Assembly: GCA_021819245.1 (NCBI GenBank)
Contig: JAKARI010000013.1
Coordinates: 1 to 64,000, forward strand
From: Pseudomonadota bacterium
GTDB taxonomy: Bacteria; Pseudomonadota; Gammaproteobacteria; Acidiferrobacterales; Acidiferrobacteraceae
Reading direction: 5' to 3'
Length of the DNA: 64,000 bases
A model generated the notes under the pieces. The model was not told the origin of the DNA, did not search any database, and was given only the letters and a program-made list of their open reading frames with translations. Position numbers and translations under genes: made by a program. This document shows positions 17,419 through 25,458 of the stretch, piece by piece (the first letter of the stretch is position 1; each line of letters begins with the position of its first letter).

Positions 17419-18546
17419 ATGATCGTCGTCTTGAAATCCCATGTAACCAAGAACAGACCTGAGTTTCAGGAGCTGATGGCATTCCTTGCACAAAAACCGG
17501 GCATCAGCCTGCGCGTCCACGAAGAGGTCGGGGCGCTCGTGACCCTTACGGAGGTCTATCTGATAGGCGATACCAGCGCAATCGACCTCCATGAGATCGA
17601 GACCCTCCCGGGTGTCGAGCGGGTGGTCAGCATCGAAGAAGAGTATCGGATCCTGGGCCGCCACCACGATGACAAGCGCCCCACGGGTTTCGAATACAAG
17701 GGTGTGCGCTTCGGTCAGGATACGCTGAATGTCTTTGCGGGACTCTGTGCCGTCGACACTCCCGACCATGTGGAGCGGATGATGAAGGCCTTGGCCGATA
17801 ACGGCCAGGTATGCACGCGCATGGGCGCCTACAAGCCGCGCACCAACCCGTACTCCTTTCAGGGGCACGGGGCCTCCTGCCTCCCCTGGGTGTTCGACCT
17901 TGCCGGCAAGTATGGCATTCGCGTGATCGCGATGGAGATCACGCACGATTCGCATCTCGATGAGATTCGTCAGGCGCTGGAGAAGACCGGCTCGCCAACC
18001 GGCGTCATGGTTCAGATCGGGACCCGCAATACGCAGAATTTTGAACTCTTGAAGATCGTCGGCCGCCAGAGCGAATTTCCGGTACTCCTAAAGCGTGGAT
18101 TCGGCATCACCTTGGAGGAATCCCTGAACGCCGCCGAGTATATTGCAAGCGAGGGCAACCGTAACGTGATCTTCGGGCTGCGCGGCATGAAGACGAATAT
18201 GGGGGATCCGCATCGCAACTTCGTGGATTTTGCGCATGTCCCGGTGGTCAAGCGCCTCACGCGGATGCCGGTATGTATAGACCCCTCGCATTCTGTCGGA
18301 TCACGGGATCGCGGGCCGGACGGGCTTCTCGACATCCAGCAGGTCACGGCCCAGGGCATCATCGCGGGCGCCAACATGGTGCTAGTCGATTTTCACCCGG
18401 AACCGAAGAAGGCTCTGGTCGATGGACCGCAGGCCTTGCTGCTGCGCGAGCTCCCGTATTTCCTTGAGGATATCGCCATCGCCCGCGACGCCTACCTGAA
18501 GCGGGCCAAGGCCGCGGCGCGATTCCTGGCGGAATATCCGGCCTGA
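17419..18546 (+). CDS. 3-deoxy-7-phosphoheptulonate (DAHP) synthase, type I-beta
   Basis: It condenses phosphoenolpyruvate and erythrose-4-phosphate in the first step of the shikimate pathway. The N-terminal ~90 residues form a ferredoxin-like regulatory domain (MIVVLKSHVTKN through VSIEEEYRILG). The catalytic barrel follows, with YKPRTNPYSFQGHG, VMVQIGTRNTQNF, PVLLKRGFG, RGMKTN and PVCIDPSHSVGSRD. This layout is the Bacillus/Thermotoga-like I-beta class, not the E. coli AroG/F/H class. The length is 375 residues. A hairpin-plus-T terminator follows at 18572. Confidence 0.94.
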   Translation: MIVVLKSHVTKNRPEFQELMAFLAQKPGISLRVHEEVGALVTLTEVYLIGDTSAIDLHEIETLPGVERVVSIEEEYRILGRHHDDKRPTGFEYKGVRFGQDTLNVFAGLCAVDTPDHVERMMKALADNGQVCTRMGAYKPRTNPYSFQGHGASCLPWVFDLAGKYGIRVIAMEITHDSHLDEIRQALEKTGSPTGVMVQIGTRNTQNFELLKIVGRQSEFPVLLKRGFGITLEESLNAAEYIASEGNRNVIFGLRGMKTNMGDPHRNFVDFAHVPVVKRLTRMPVCIDPSHSVGSRDRGPDGLLDIQQVTAQGIIAGANMVLVDFHPEPKKALVDGPQALLLRELPYFLEDIAIARDAYLKRAKAAARFLAEYPA

Positions 18547-18571
18547 CGCGCTGAGAACTGCCCACGCGCGC

Positions 18572-18607
18572 GGGGCAGGGGTCGCTAGGCCCCTGTCCTG
18601 TCTTTTT
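18572..18607 (+). terminator. Rho-independent terminator after DAHP synthase
   Basis: A stem pairs GGCAGGGGTC with GGCCCCTGTC (two G-U pairs, loop GCTA) and is followed by CTGTCTTTTT. It sits 26 bases after the stop and separates this gene from the hydrogenase region. Confidence 0.85.
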
Positions 18608-19281
18608 GCGAGGCTGCGATCATGATCTCGGCCGAGCCCCCCGTTCGCGCCCGCCGGCCTTTGGGCCAATATTCAAACAACACACCCCGAACACTTTTCG
18701 GAAAGACAAGCAACAGGTCCGGGTCCGCCAGTCAATCGCCTGGGCCGGCATGCGCCCCGATGCGGGGCGGGCGACAGCCTTGCGCCTCCGCGGCGGAGCT
18801 ATCAACGACGATGGTTTTCGCACACCATCGTCGATCGTCTGAAGCGCAGAGCCCATGCTTAAAGTGCAAGCCCGCGGCGATTCGGGTCCCTCGGGGCTCC
18901 GCAAGGGTCTTATATTGTGCGGTTGCCAGGACTTTGCACACCATGATTATGCGCGAATTGTCCCAAAAAAGACTTGTGTACCTGTTGCGCTATCGGGCCG
19001 TCATCCTTTCACCGAGTCGCATATTATGGATGTGTTGCGGCGGCACTCCCTGTGGCGCAGGGCGCCATGAGCCGAGCGCACGCCGGCGCCTGGGAGTTTT
19101 TGTGGCATGAAATTTCTCGAAAATTGACAAATAGCATATGCGTCTGCGCGCCTAGGACCATACATTACCTCGTGCAGAAACACGGTACCCGGGGACGGAT
19201 GGATACCTAGACAACCATTAAAGACCGCCGTTTATACGGTGCTCGGCGATGTGTGCCGGGGTCACCAAGGAGCGTGTGGCG
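18608..19281. other. Long non-coding region before the hydrogenase operon
   Basis: About 670 bases without a convincing gene; the ORFs listed here have shadow-like composition. It is less GC-rich near 18940-19210 and presumably contains the promoter and leader of the hydrogenase operon. Two stem-loops are visible near 18784-18833. I found no convincing sigma-54 site: TGGCATGAAATTTCT near 19102 has the -24 GG but not the -12 GC. A TTGACA near 19124 has no -10 box at the right distance. Confidence 0.6.
18806..18833. repeat. Strong stem-loop in the hydrogenase upstream region
   Basis: CGACGATGGT and ACCATCGTCG form a perfect ten-base stem around the loop TTTCGCAC. A smaller CTCCGC/GCGGAG hairpin lies just before it. 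No T-run follows, so this is more likely a leader structure, an operator or part of a small RNA than a terminator. Confidence 0.8.
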
Positions 19282-19803
19282 ATGGATGGCGTCGCATATG
19301 GCAATGGTGAGGCGAATCCGGGGACCCGGTCTTTTATTGTTCTCGGCCTCGGTAATGTCCTGCAGCAGGACGATGGCGTCGGTGTCCATGCCCTCAGATG
19401 GCTCAAAGAGGACCCGTCGATCGCCCAGATCGCCGAGTTCGTCGATGGCGGCACAGTGAGCTTTATCCTCCTCGAAACAATCCAGACAAGCGCGTCCCTG
19501 ATCGTGGTAGATGCCGTTGCCCTCGACGGTGTGCCGGGGGATGTGCGTGTATTCGAAGGGGATGATATGGATCGGATCTTGCGGCGGACGCAGGCGGGAA
19601 GCGTGCACGAAGTGAGTCTCTCCGAAGTTCTCGACATGGCCCGTTTGTGCGGCAGCCTGCCGCCGCGGCGCGCGCTTATTGGTGTGCAGCCCCAGTCTAT
19701 AACATGGGGCAGCGCGCTAAGCGGACCAGTCCATGCGGCAGTGCCCAGGGTTGTTGCGGCAGTACATGAGGTGCTGCGGGGGTGGAACGATGCCCTTATC
19801 TAG
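19282..19803 (+). CDS. hynD: [NiFe] hydrogenase maturation protease (HyaD/HupD/HynD family)
   Basis: This endopeptidase removes the C-terminal peptide from the large subunit after nickel insertion. The family core is visible: VLGLGNVLQQDDGVGVHALRWL with the metal-contacting acidic residues, EFVDGGTVSFILLETI, SLIVVDAVALDGVPGDVRVFEG and VHEVSLSEVLDMARL. ATG 19282 with AAGGAG nine bases upstream is preferred over the ORF-track ATG 19249, giving 173 residues. It overlaps the next gene by 14 bases and opens the hydrogenase operon; the target is presumably the large subunit encoded at 23321. Confidence 0.9.
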   Translation: MDGVAYGNGEANPGTRSFIVLGLGNVLQQDDGVGVHALRWLKEDPSIAQIAEFVDGGTVSFILLETIQTSASLIVVDAVALDGVPGDVRVFEGDDMDRILRRTQAGSVHEVSLSEVLDMARLCGSLPPRRALIGVQPQSITWGSALSGPVHAAVPRVVAAVHEVLRGWNDALI

Positions 19804-20212
19804 GGGCGTTATTCCCATCCGTCCCGTGACCGCCGGCGCGCCGGCGGGGGGTGCGCTGGCCGATGCGATCCTGGCGGAGATCGCGTCGGCACTGCACGAG
19901 TATCTGGACACACGGCAAAATCACGTCATAGACCTGACTGGCATGCCGCTCTCCAGGGAGGACCGGCAGCGGATCGATGCGTATCTCGGACAAGGCGAGG
20001 TTAGCATGGATATCCATGCCCTAGTGCACTCCCATATTGAGGAAACTGCGTACGCCGGCGTATGGCGCGTGCGTCATTATGACATGGGCGGTGGCGTGCA
20101 CAGTGAGCGGATCGAGATCATCGATGTTCCGGAGATCGTGCGTGCGAGCAGCGCGGACATGGCGCACAGTGCACGGCGGATCGAGGCGCTACGGGCCGAG
20201 GAGGGCGCGTGA
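19790..20212 (+). CDS. hupH: Half-length HupH/HyaF-like hydrogenase formation protein
   Basis: The 140-residue protein matches the conserved C-terminal domain of HupH/HyaF proteins, which assist small-subunit maturation. Recognisable parts are ILAEIASALHEYLDT, IDAYLGQGEVSMDIHA, ETAYAGVWRVRHYD and IEIIDVPEIVRAS. Full HupH proteins are about twice this size with a duplicated layout, so this is a single-domain version. ATG 19790, inside the end of hynD, is chosen. It overlaps the small-subunit GTG by four bases, consistent with a role in small-subunit assembly. Confidence 0.82.
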   Translation: MPLSRGVIPIRPVTAGAPAGGALADAILAEIASALHEYLDTRQNHVIDLTGMPLSREDRQRIDAYLGQGEVSMDIHALVHSHIEETAYAGVWRVRHYDMGGGVHSERIEIIDVPEIVRASSADMAHSARRIEALRAEEGA

Positions 20213-21303
20213 CAGACGAGACCATACGGGATGTGCTGACGCGGCGTGGTCTCTCGCGCCGGGCATTCCTACAGGTGTGCGCAAGCGTCACGGCCGCGCT
20301 CGCCTTGTCGCCTGCAGAGGCGGCAGACATGACCAAGCGCCTGGAGACCGCAGAGCGTCCGACCGTGATCTACCTCTCGTATCAGGAATGTACGGGTTGC
20401 TTGGAGAGCCTCACGCGCTCGTTTTCCCCGGGCATCGCAAGCCTGATATTCAATGACATCTCGCTTGCATACAACGATACTTTGCAGGCGGCGGCGGGCC
20501 AGGCGGCAGAGACCGCCAAGGATACTGCCATGAAAAATGCCTGGGGCAAGTATGTCCTGGTCGTCGACGGGTCCGTGCCGCTTGCTCAGAATGGGGCCTA
20601 TTGCGCGGTCGCCGGGCGCAGCGCCGTAAGCGACCTTAAGCGGGCCGCAGGCGGCGCTGCGGCCGTGGTTGCGGTGGGCACATGCGCCGCCTTCGGGGGT
20701 CTTCCCTACGCAGCGCCCAATCCCACAGGTGCCGTGCCGGTGTCGGAGATCGTGCGCGACCGTCCGGTCATCAATATCTCCGGGTGCCCGCCGATCGCGG
20801 AGGTCATCACCGGCGTCATCCTGTACTACACGACCTTCGGCGTGCCGGCCCTCGATCACCTGCACCGGCCGATGAATTTTTACGGGAATACCATTCACGA
20901 TCGCTGTTATCGCCGCCCCTTCTACGACCGGGGCATGTTCGCAAAGACCTTTGATGACGAGGGGGCGCGTCAGGGCTGGTGTCTGTTTGAACTGGGCTGT
21001 AAGGGGCCTATCACCCATAACGCCTGTCCGACCACGAAGTGGAATGGGGGCACCAGCTACCCGATTGAGTCAGGTCACCCGTGTCTTGGCTGTTCGGAAC
21101 CCGGATTCTGGGACAAGGGCGGTTTTTATAAGGCGCTGTCGACCCCGACCGGACACTGGTCGCGCACGGGGGTGGTGAGCGGGGCCGTGGCGGCCGGCGT
21201 GGCCGCTGGCCTTAGCACGGCCGCGGTGGCGCGCGCGCGGCAAGGCCGGGCGCAAAAGAAGGCCGCCTCCGCCGACTCGGAACCCAAAAATCCCACATCA
21301 TGA
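20209..21303 (+). CDS. hynS: [NiFe] hydrogenase small subunit, Isp-linked (group 1e type)
   Basis: The subunit carries the Fe-S relay from the active site. A Tat signal RRGLSRRAFLQVCASVTAA at residues 12-30 directs folded export with the large subunit. The proximal-cluster motif is QECTGCLES, later VGTCAAFGG and ISGCPPIAEV. The distal and medial cluster cysteines are in HDRCYRRPFY, CLFELGCKGP, NACPTTKWN and HPCLGCSEPGFWD. The two extra proximal cysteines of O2-tolerant membrane hydrogenases are Gly here (CTGC and CAAFGG). A C-terminal Ala/Gly-rich hydrophobic stretch may touch the membrane. It starts at GTG, overlapping hupH. Together with isp1/isp2 this is the HynS-Isp1-Isp2-HynL arrangement known in Thiocapsa and Allochromatium. 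Confidence 0.95.
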   Translation: MTDETIRDVLTRRGLSRRAFLQVCASVTAALALSPAEAADMTKRLETAERPTVIYLSYQECTGCLESLTRSFSPGIASLIFNDISLAYNDTLQAAAGQAAETAKDTAMKNAWGKYVLVVDGSVPLAQNGAYCAVAGRSAVSDLKRAAGGAAAVVAVGTCAAFGGLPYAAPNPTGAVPVSEIVRDRPVINISGCPPIAEVITGVILYYTTFGVPALDHLHRPMNFYGNTIHDRCYRRPFYDRGMFAKTFDDEGARQGWCLFELGCKGPITHNACPTTKWNGGTSYPIESGHPCLGCSEPGFWDKGGFYKALSTPTGHWSRTGVVSGAVAAGVAAGLSTAAVARARQGRAQKKAASADSEPKNPTS

Positions 21304-21313
21304 GGGTCTTATC

Positions 21314-21976
21314 ATGAACGGAGCCAGTGTATTGGATTTCGCCCGTGGCCCGGTCTTCGAGATCGCCCTGGCGATGCTGATCTTTGGTATTGCGTGGCGG
21401 CTTGTCGGAATCTTCGCATTGCGGCGCCCTGTCGATTATTCAGAGCCGCGCGCGGGGACGGGATGGGGGAGCGGCCTGCGCATGATCGTTTCGCGGTCAT
21501 GGCCGCGGCGCGAGTTCCGGGAGCGGGTCCTGCACTGGGACATCGTCAGTTACATATTCCATGTGGGCTACGCAGTCGCGATTTTGGGTTACGTGCCGCA
21601 CATTATGCTCATTCGTAACCTCACCGGATTGCAGTGGCCCGGTCTCCCCGGAGGCGTGATCGCATTCGCGGCTGGACTCTCGGCGGGGGCGCTGCTGGCC
21701 CTTCTTGGACACAGACTTACGTCTCCGGTGCTAAGGCGGCTATCCAATTTCGATGACTATTTTAGCTGGCTTTTGGCCTTCACCCCGCTTGTAACCGGGC
21801 TTATGGCCTATTACGGCATCGGCGGTAACTATCAGATGGTGTTGGGCCTGCATATCCTGGCAGGCGACATCCTCTTCGCATGGCTGCCTTTCGGGAAAAT
21901 CATGCATGTCATATTGCTTGCCTTTTCGCGAGGCACGACCGGGGCCGCCTATGGGCGGCGGGGGGCACCCATATGA
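21314..21976 (+). CDS. isp1: Isp1, b-type cytochrome membrane subunit (NarI-like)
   Basis: The 220-residue integral membrane protein has about five hydrophobic helices (for example FEIALAMLIFGIAWRLVGI, GVIAFAAGLSAGALLALLG, YFSWLLAFTPLVTGLMAYY). His residues suited to b-haem ligation occur in LHWDIVSYIFHVGYAV and in GLHILAGDILFAWLPFGKIMHVI. It resembles NarI/DsrM-type cytochromes. Its place between the small and large subunit genes and before isp2 identifies it as Isp1, which passes electrons from H2 oxidation to or from the quinone pool. It overlaps isp2 by four bases. Confidence 0.92.
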   Translation: MNGASVLDFARGPVFEIALAMLIFGIAWRLVGIFALRRPVDYSEPRAGTGWGSGLRMIVSRSWPRREFRERVLHWDIVSYIFHVGYAVAILGYVPHIMLIRNLTGLQWPGLPGGVIAFAAGLSAGALLALLGHRLTSPVLRRLSNFDDYFSWLLAFTPLVTGLMAYYGIGGNYQMVLGLHILAGDILFAWLPFGKIMHVILLAFSRGTTGAAYGRRGAPI

Positions 21977-23310
21977 ACACAACGACCCTCGGGGCAGGTC
22001 CAGGCGCAGCCCGGGCACCAGTGGGGGACAATAAACAGGGCAGCCTGTCGGATGCCGAACGGCTCGACCGGGCCATGACATCGTTCCTGCGGGACTTTAA
22101 TACGACGTCCGCCCTGTATCTGGAGGCGTGCGTGCATTGCGGCCAGTGCGCGGAGGCCTGCCAGTACTACGTGCAGACGGGGGATCCCAAATACACGCCG
22201 ATATGGAAGGTGGAACCGATTAAACAGGCCTACAAGAGGCTTACGGGCCCCCTCGCGCCCCTCTATCGTCTGTTTGGCCTGAAAAAGGCGGTGACAATTG
22301 AAGAGCTGGAGCAGTGGCAAGAACTCCTCTACGACTCCTGCACCCTGTGTGGCCGCTGCACGCTGGTATGCCCGATGGGTATCGATATCCCGTCGCTCGT
22401 GCTGGCGGCGCGCCATGGCATGCAGGAGGCGGGGCTTGTCCCCGACGACCTGTGGGGACCGACCGAGCGGGCGAGGCGTGAAGGCAGTCCGCTTGGGGCC
22501 ACCAAGCAGGTTTTAAAGGAGCGCATCGCGTGGCTTACCGATGACAACAATGTGACGATTCCGCTCGATCGGGAACAGGCCGATATCCTGGTTACCATCT
22601 CTTCCGTCGAGATCATGAAGTATCCCCAATCGATCACGGCCATGGCCCGGGTCATGAACCATATCGGCGCCTCGTGGACATTTCGCAGCGACGGATATGA
22701 GGCGACTAACTTCAACATGCTGTCGGGAGATCGTACCGGGCAACGCGAGGCCACGATGCGCCTCATTAATGCCGCACTCGCCATTAACGCGAAGACCGTG
22801 ATCCTGCCGGAATGCGGGCATGCCTATCAGGCGTTCCGGTGGGCCGGGGCCACTATGTACGGCAGACCCCTGCCGTTTCGGGTCGTGCATATCTCCGAGT
22901 ACCTGGCCGAGGAGCTTCGCGCTGGGCGTCTTTCGCTCAAATCCGATGCCCGGTCCATGACGTTTCACGATCCGTGCCAGATCGCGCGCCGGGGGGGTGT
23001 GACCGAGGCGCCGCGCGAGATCTTCCGAGCGCTTGGCGCCGACCTGCGCGAGATGGGCCCGACACCTGCCGGCAACTGGTGTTGCGGCGGGGGTGGGGGC
23101 GTGATCACCATCCACCGCGCCGATTCGCTCCGTCATCGCGTGTTTCATCTCAAGATGCAGCAAGTGGAAGACACGGGCGCCGCGCTGCTCGTTTCCAGTT
23201 GCTCCAATTGCCGGCTGACATTCGATGATGGGCAGGATTTCTTTCATTGGGACAAGACCGCCCATAGCCTTGTTGAACTCGTCGCCGACAATCTCGCCGA
23301 AAGGCACTGA
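21973..23310 (+). CDS. isp2: Isp2, HdrD-like iron-sulfur protein
   Basis: The 445-residue cytoplasmic protein has two 4Fe-4S ferredoxin motifs, CVHCGQCAEACQYY (about residue 56) and CTLCGRCTLVCPMG (about 124). A C-terminal CCG domain follows, built from HDPCQIARRGG, NWCCGGGGG and SSCSNCRLTF, as in heterodisulfide reductase HdrD and DsrK. The first CCG domain is reduced to a PECGHAYQ motif. ATG 21973 overlaps the isp1 stop (ATGA); the ORF track begins 93 bases too early. Isp1 and Isp2 are thought to link periplasmic H2 oxidation to membrane or cytoplasmic redox carriers; the final partner is not known here. Confidence 0.93.
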   Translation: MNTTTLGAGPGAARAPVGDNKQGSLSDAERLDRAMTSFLRDFNTTSALYLEACVHCGQCAEACQYYVQTGDPKYTPIWKVEPIKQAYKRLTGPLAPLYRLFGLKKAVTIEELEQWQELLYDSCTLCGRCTLVCPMGIDIPSLVLAARHGMQEAGLVPDDLWGPTERARREGSPLGATKQVLKERIAWLTDDNNVTIPLDREQADILVTISSVEIMKYPQSITAMARVMNHIGASWTFRSDGYEATNFNMLSGDRTGQREATMRLINAALAINAKTVILPECGHAYQAFRWAGATMYGRPLPFRVVHISEYLAEELRAGRLSLKSDARSMTFHDPCQIARRGGVTEAPREIFRALGADLREMGPTPAGNWCCGGGGGVITIHRADSLRHRVFHLKMQQVEDTGAALLVSSCSNCRLTFDDGQDFFHWDKTAHSLVELVADNLAERH

Positions 23311-23320
23311 GAGTCCGTCC

Positions 23321-25063
23321 ATGGCAAAAAGAACCGTTATAGTCGATCCCGTTACCCGTATCGAGGGGCATCTGCGCATTCAGGCAGACATGGATGGGTC
23401 CGGTATCATAACCCAGGCGACGAGCTCGGGTACCATGGTGCGCGGCGTGGAGATCATCTTGCGCGGCCGCGATCCGCGCGATGCCTGGGCGTTTGCCCAG
23501 CGCATCTGCGGCGTATGCACGCTTGTGCACGGCATCGCCTCGGTGCGAGCGGTCGAGGACGCGCTGCATTACCCGATTCCGAGGAACGCGGAGATCATCC
23601 GCAACCTGATGATAGCGGCCCAGTTTGTCCACGATCACGTCATGCATTTCTACCATCTGCACGCCCTGGACTGGGTGGATGTGGTGTCGGCGCTCAAGGC
23701 AGACCCGGCAAAGGCCTCGGTGCTCGCGCAATCGATCAGCAATTACCCGAGGTCGTCTCCCGGATATTTCGCGGATGTGAAGACGAAGCTCAGTCGGTTC
23801 GTGGCATCCGGACAGCTTGGGATATTTGCCAATGGTTATTGGGGCAACCCAGGCTACCGGCTTCCGCCCGAGGCAAATCTTATGGCGGTCGCGCATTACC
23901 TGGACGCGCTTTCCTGGCAGCGCGAGGTGGCCAAGCTCCACGCGATATTCGGCGGCAAGAACCCACACCCGAATTTCGTCGTAGGGGGGGCGCCTACGGC
24001 GATCAGCGTGGGTCCGGACCAGGCAGGCGCCGGCGCGACGGCGGTGAATATGACGGGGCTTGAGATTGTGCACAATGTCATAGGGGAGATCCGCAGATTT
24101 GTAGACCAGGTGTATCTGCCGGACACGCTGGCGATCGCGGGCTTTTATAAGGATTGGTTTCAGACGGGAGAGGGCGTCGGAAACTTCCTCTCTTATGGAG
24201 AATTCCCAACGCAATCGATCAATGACACCAAGGGCTTCATGGTGCCGCGGGGTGCTATCGTAAACCGCGATCTGTCCCATGTGGAGGAAGTGGACCTGCG
24301 TGATCCGCGGCAGGTTCAGGAGTTCGTTGCGCACTCGTGGTATAGCTACTCGACCGGCAAGGACAGCGGACTGCATCCGTTTGCCGGACAGACGACACTC
24401 GACTATACCGGGCCCAAGCCGCCTTACGAGAGCCTCGATCGGGAGGCAAGCTATTCGTGGATCAAGGCCCCGCGGTGGCGGGGGAAGGTCATGGAGGTCG
24501 GCCCTCTGGCGCGGGTGCTGGTCGCCTACGCCCAGGGCAATGAGCAGGTGCGGGATCTGGTGGGCACGGCCCTGCGAACGCTGAAACTCCCGCCACAGGC
24601 CCTGTTTTCTACGATGGGCCGCACCGCGGCGCGCACACTGGAATCAAAATGGATCGCAGACGCCATGGAGGGGTGGTACCAGGAGCTCATGGGCAACATT
24701 CGCAGGGGGGATGTGCAGACCTTCAATGAGGCCCTATGGGAACCGGATTCGTGGCCCGCGCGTGCGCAAGGGGTAGGCTTTACCGAGGCGCCCCGCGGGG
24801 CGCTCGCGCACTGGGTGACCATCAATAAGGGTCTGATCGAGAATTACCAGGCCGTGGTACCGAGTACATGGAATGCCGGGCCCCGGGATGCGGCACAGCA
24901 AGAAGGCCCCTACGAGGCGTCGTTGCGCGGCCTGAAGCTCGCGGTAGCCGATCAGCCGCTCGAGATCCTGCGTACGATTCACAGTTTCGATCCCTGCATC
25001 GCATGCGCGGTGCATATGGTGGACCCCCAGGGCCAGGAGATGCTGCAGATCAAGGTCGTGTAG
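23321..25063 (+). CDS. hynL: [NiFe] hydrogenase large subunit
   Basis: The catalytic subunit binds the Ni-Fe(CN)2CO centre. Both cysteine pairs are present: RICGVCTLVHG near residue 62 and DPCIACAVH near the C-terminus. Cleavage after that His would release the 15-residue peptide MVDPQGQEMLQIKVV, the task of HynD. The N-terminus TVIVDPVTRIEGHLRI is canonical. ATG 23321 gives 580 residues; the ORF-track start at 23225 lies inside isp2. It has no signal peptide and is expected to be co-exported with HynS through Tat. Confidence 0.97.
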   Translation: MAKRTVIVDPVTRIEGHLRIQADMDGSGIITQATSSGTMVRGVEIILRGRDPRDAWAFAQRICGVCTLVHGIASVRAVEDALHYPIPRNAEIIRNLMIAAQFVHDHVMHFYHLHALDWVDVVSALKADPAKASVLAQSISNYPRSSPGYFADVKTKLSRFVASGQLGIFANGYWGNPGYRLPPEANLMAVAHYLDALSWQREVAKLHAIFGGKNPHPNFVVGGAPTAISVGPDQAGAGATAVNMTGLEIVHNVIGEIRRFVDQVYLPDTLAIAGFYKDWFQTGEGVGNFLSYGEFPTQSINDTKGFMVPRGAIVNRDLSHVEEVDLRDPRQVQEFVAHSWYSYSTGKDSGLHPFAGQTTLDYTGPKPPYESLDREASYSWIKAPRWRGKVMEVGPLARVLVAYAQGNEQVRDLVGTALRTLKLPPQALFSTMGRTAARTLESKWIADAMEGWYQELMGNIRRGDVQTFNEALWEPDSWPARAQGVGFTEAPRGALAHWVTINKGLIENYQAVVPSTWNAGPRDAAQQEGPYEASLRGLKLAVADQPLEILRTIHSFDPCIACAVHMVDPQGQEMLQIKVV

Positions 25064-25094
25064 GGCGCAAGGGGCATATCGGGCGGGAGGGACC

Positions 25095-25433
25095 ATGCAC
25101 GAAATGGCGTTGTGTGAGAGCCTTATGGCGATCATAGAGCAGGAGGCGACCATGGGCCGCTTTCATCAGGTGCACAGTGTCAGTCTCGAGGTGGGCCTGC
25201 TGGCAGGAGTCGAGCCTGAGGCGCTTCAATTCGGCTTTCAGGCGGTGACGCACGGCACCGTCGCAGAGGGCGCGGAATTACGCATCCTGCCGGCAACGGC
25301 GCAGGCGCTGTGTGTCTTGTGCGGCCTTGAAGAGACGATATCCCGCCCCATGTCCCTGTGCCCTGCCTGTCATGGCCCCTTGCATGTCAGCGGTGGGCGG
25401 GGGCTGCGCATCAAGGAGATGGAGGTGGAGTAA
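25095..25433 (+). CDS. hypA: Hydrogenase nickel-insertion protein HypA
   Basis: The 112-residue metallochaperone starts MHEMALCESL, whose His2 is the nickel ligand in the family. Its zinc site is built from CVLC and CPAC. It delivers nickel to the hydrogenase large subunit with HypB. It lies 31 bases after hynL and 25 bases before hypB. Confidence 0.97.
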   Translation: MHEMALCESLMAIIEQEATMGRFHQVHSVSLEVGLLAGVEPEALQFGFQAVTHGTVAEGAELRILPATAQALCVLCGLEETISRPMSLCPACHGPLHVSGGRGLRIKEMEVE

Positions 25434-25458
25434 CGGCTGTCTTTGTGGAGGTGCGGTG

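Noticed and set aside
18622-19110. 162-residue plus-strand ORF before the hydrogenase operon
   Set aside because: Composition is Ser/Arg/Ala-rich without any fold-like pattern, with no ribosome-binding site, and overlapping ORFs exist in other frames; treated as non-coding.
19099-19118. TGGCATGAAATTTCT as a sigma-54 promoter for the hydrogenase operon
   Set aside because: The -24 GG is present but the -12 element reads TTCT instead of TTGC, so the essential GC is missing.
23150-24376. 408-residue minus-strand ORF opposite the hydrogenase large subunit
   Set aside because: Antisense shadow of hynL; His/Arg-rich composition reflects the complement of conserved codons.
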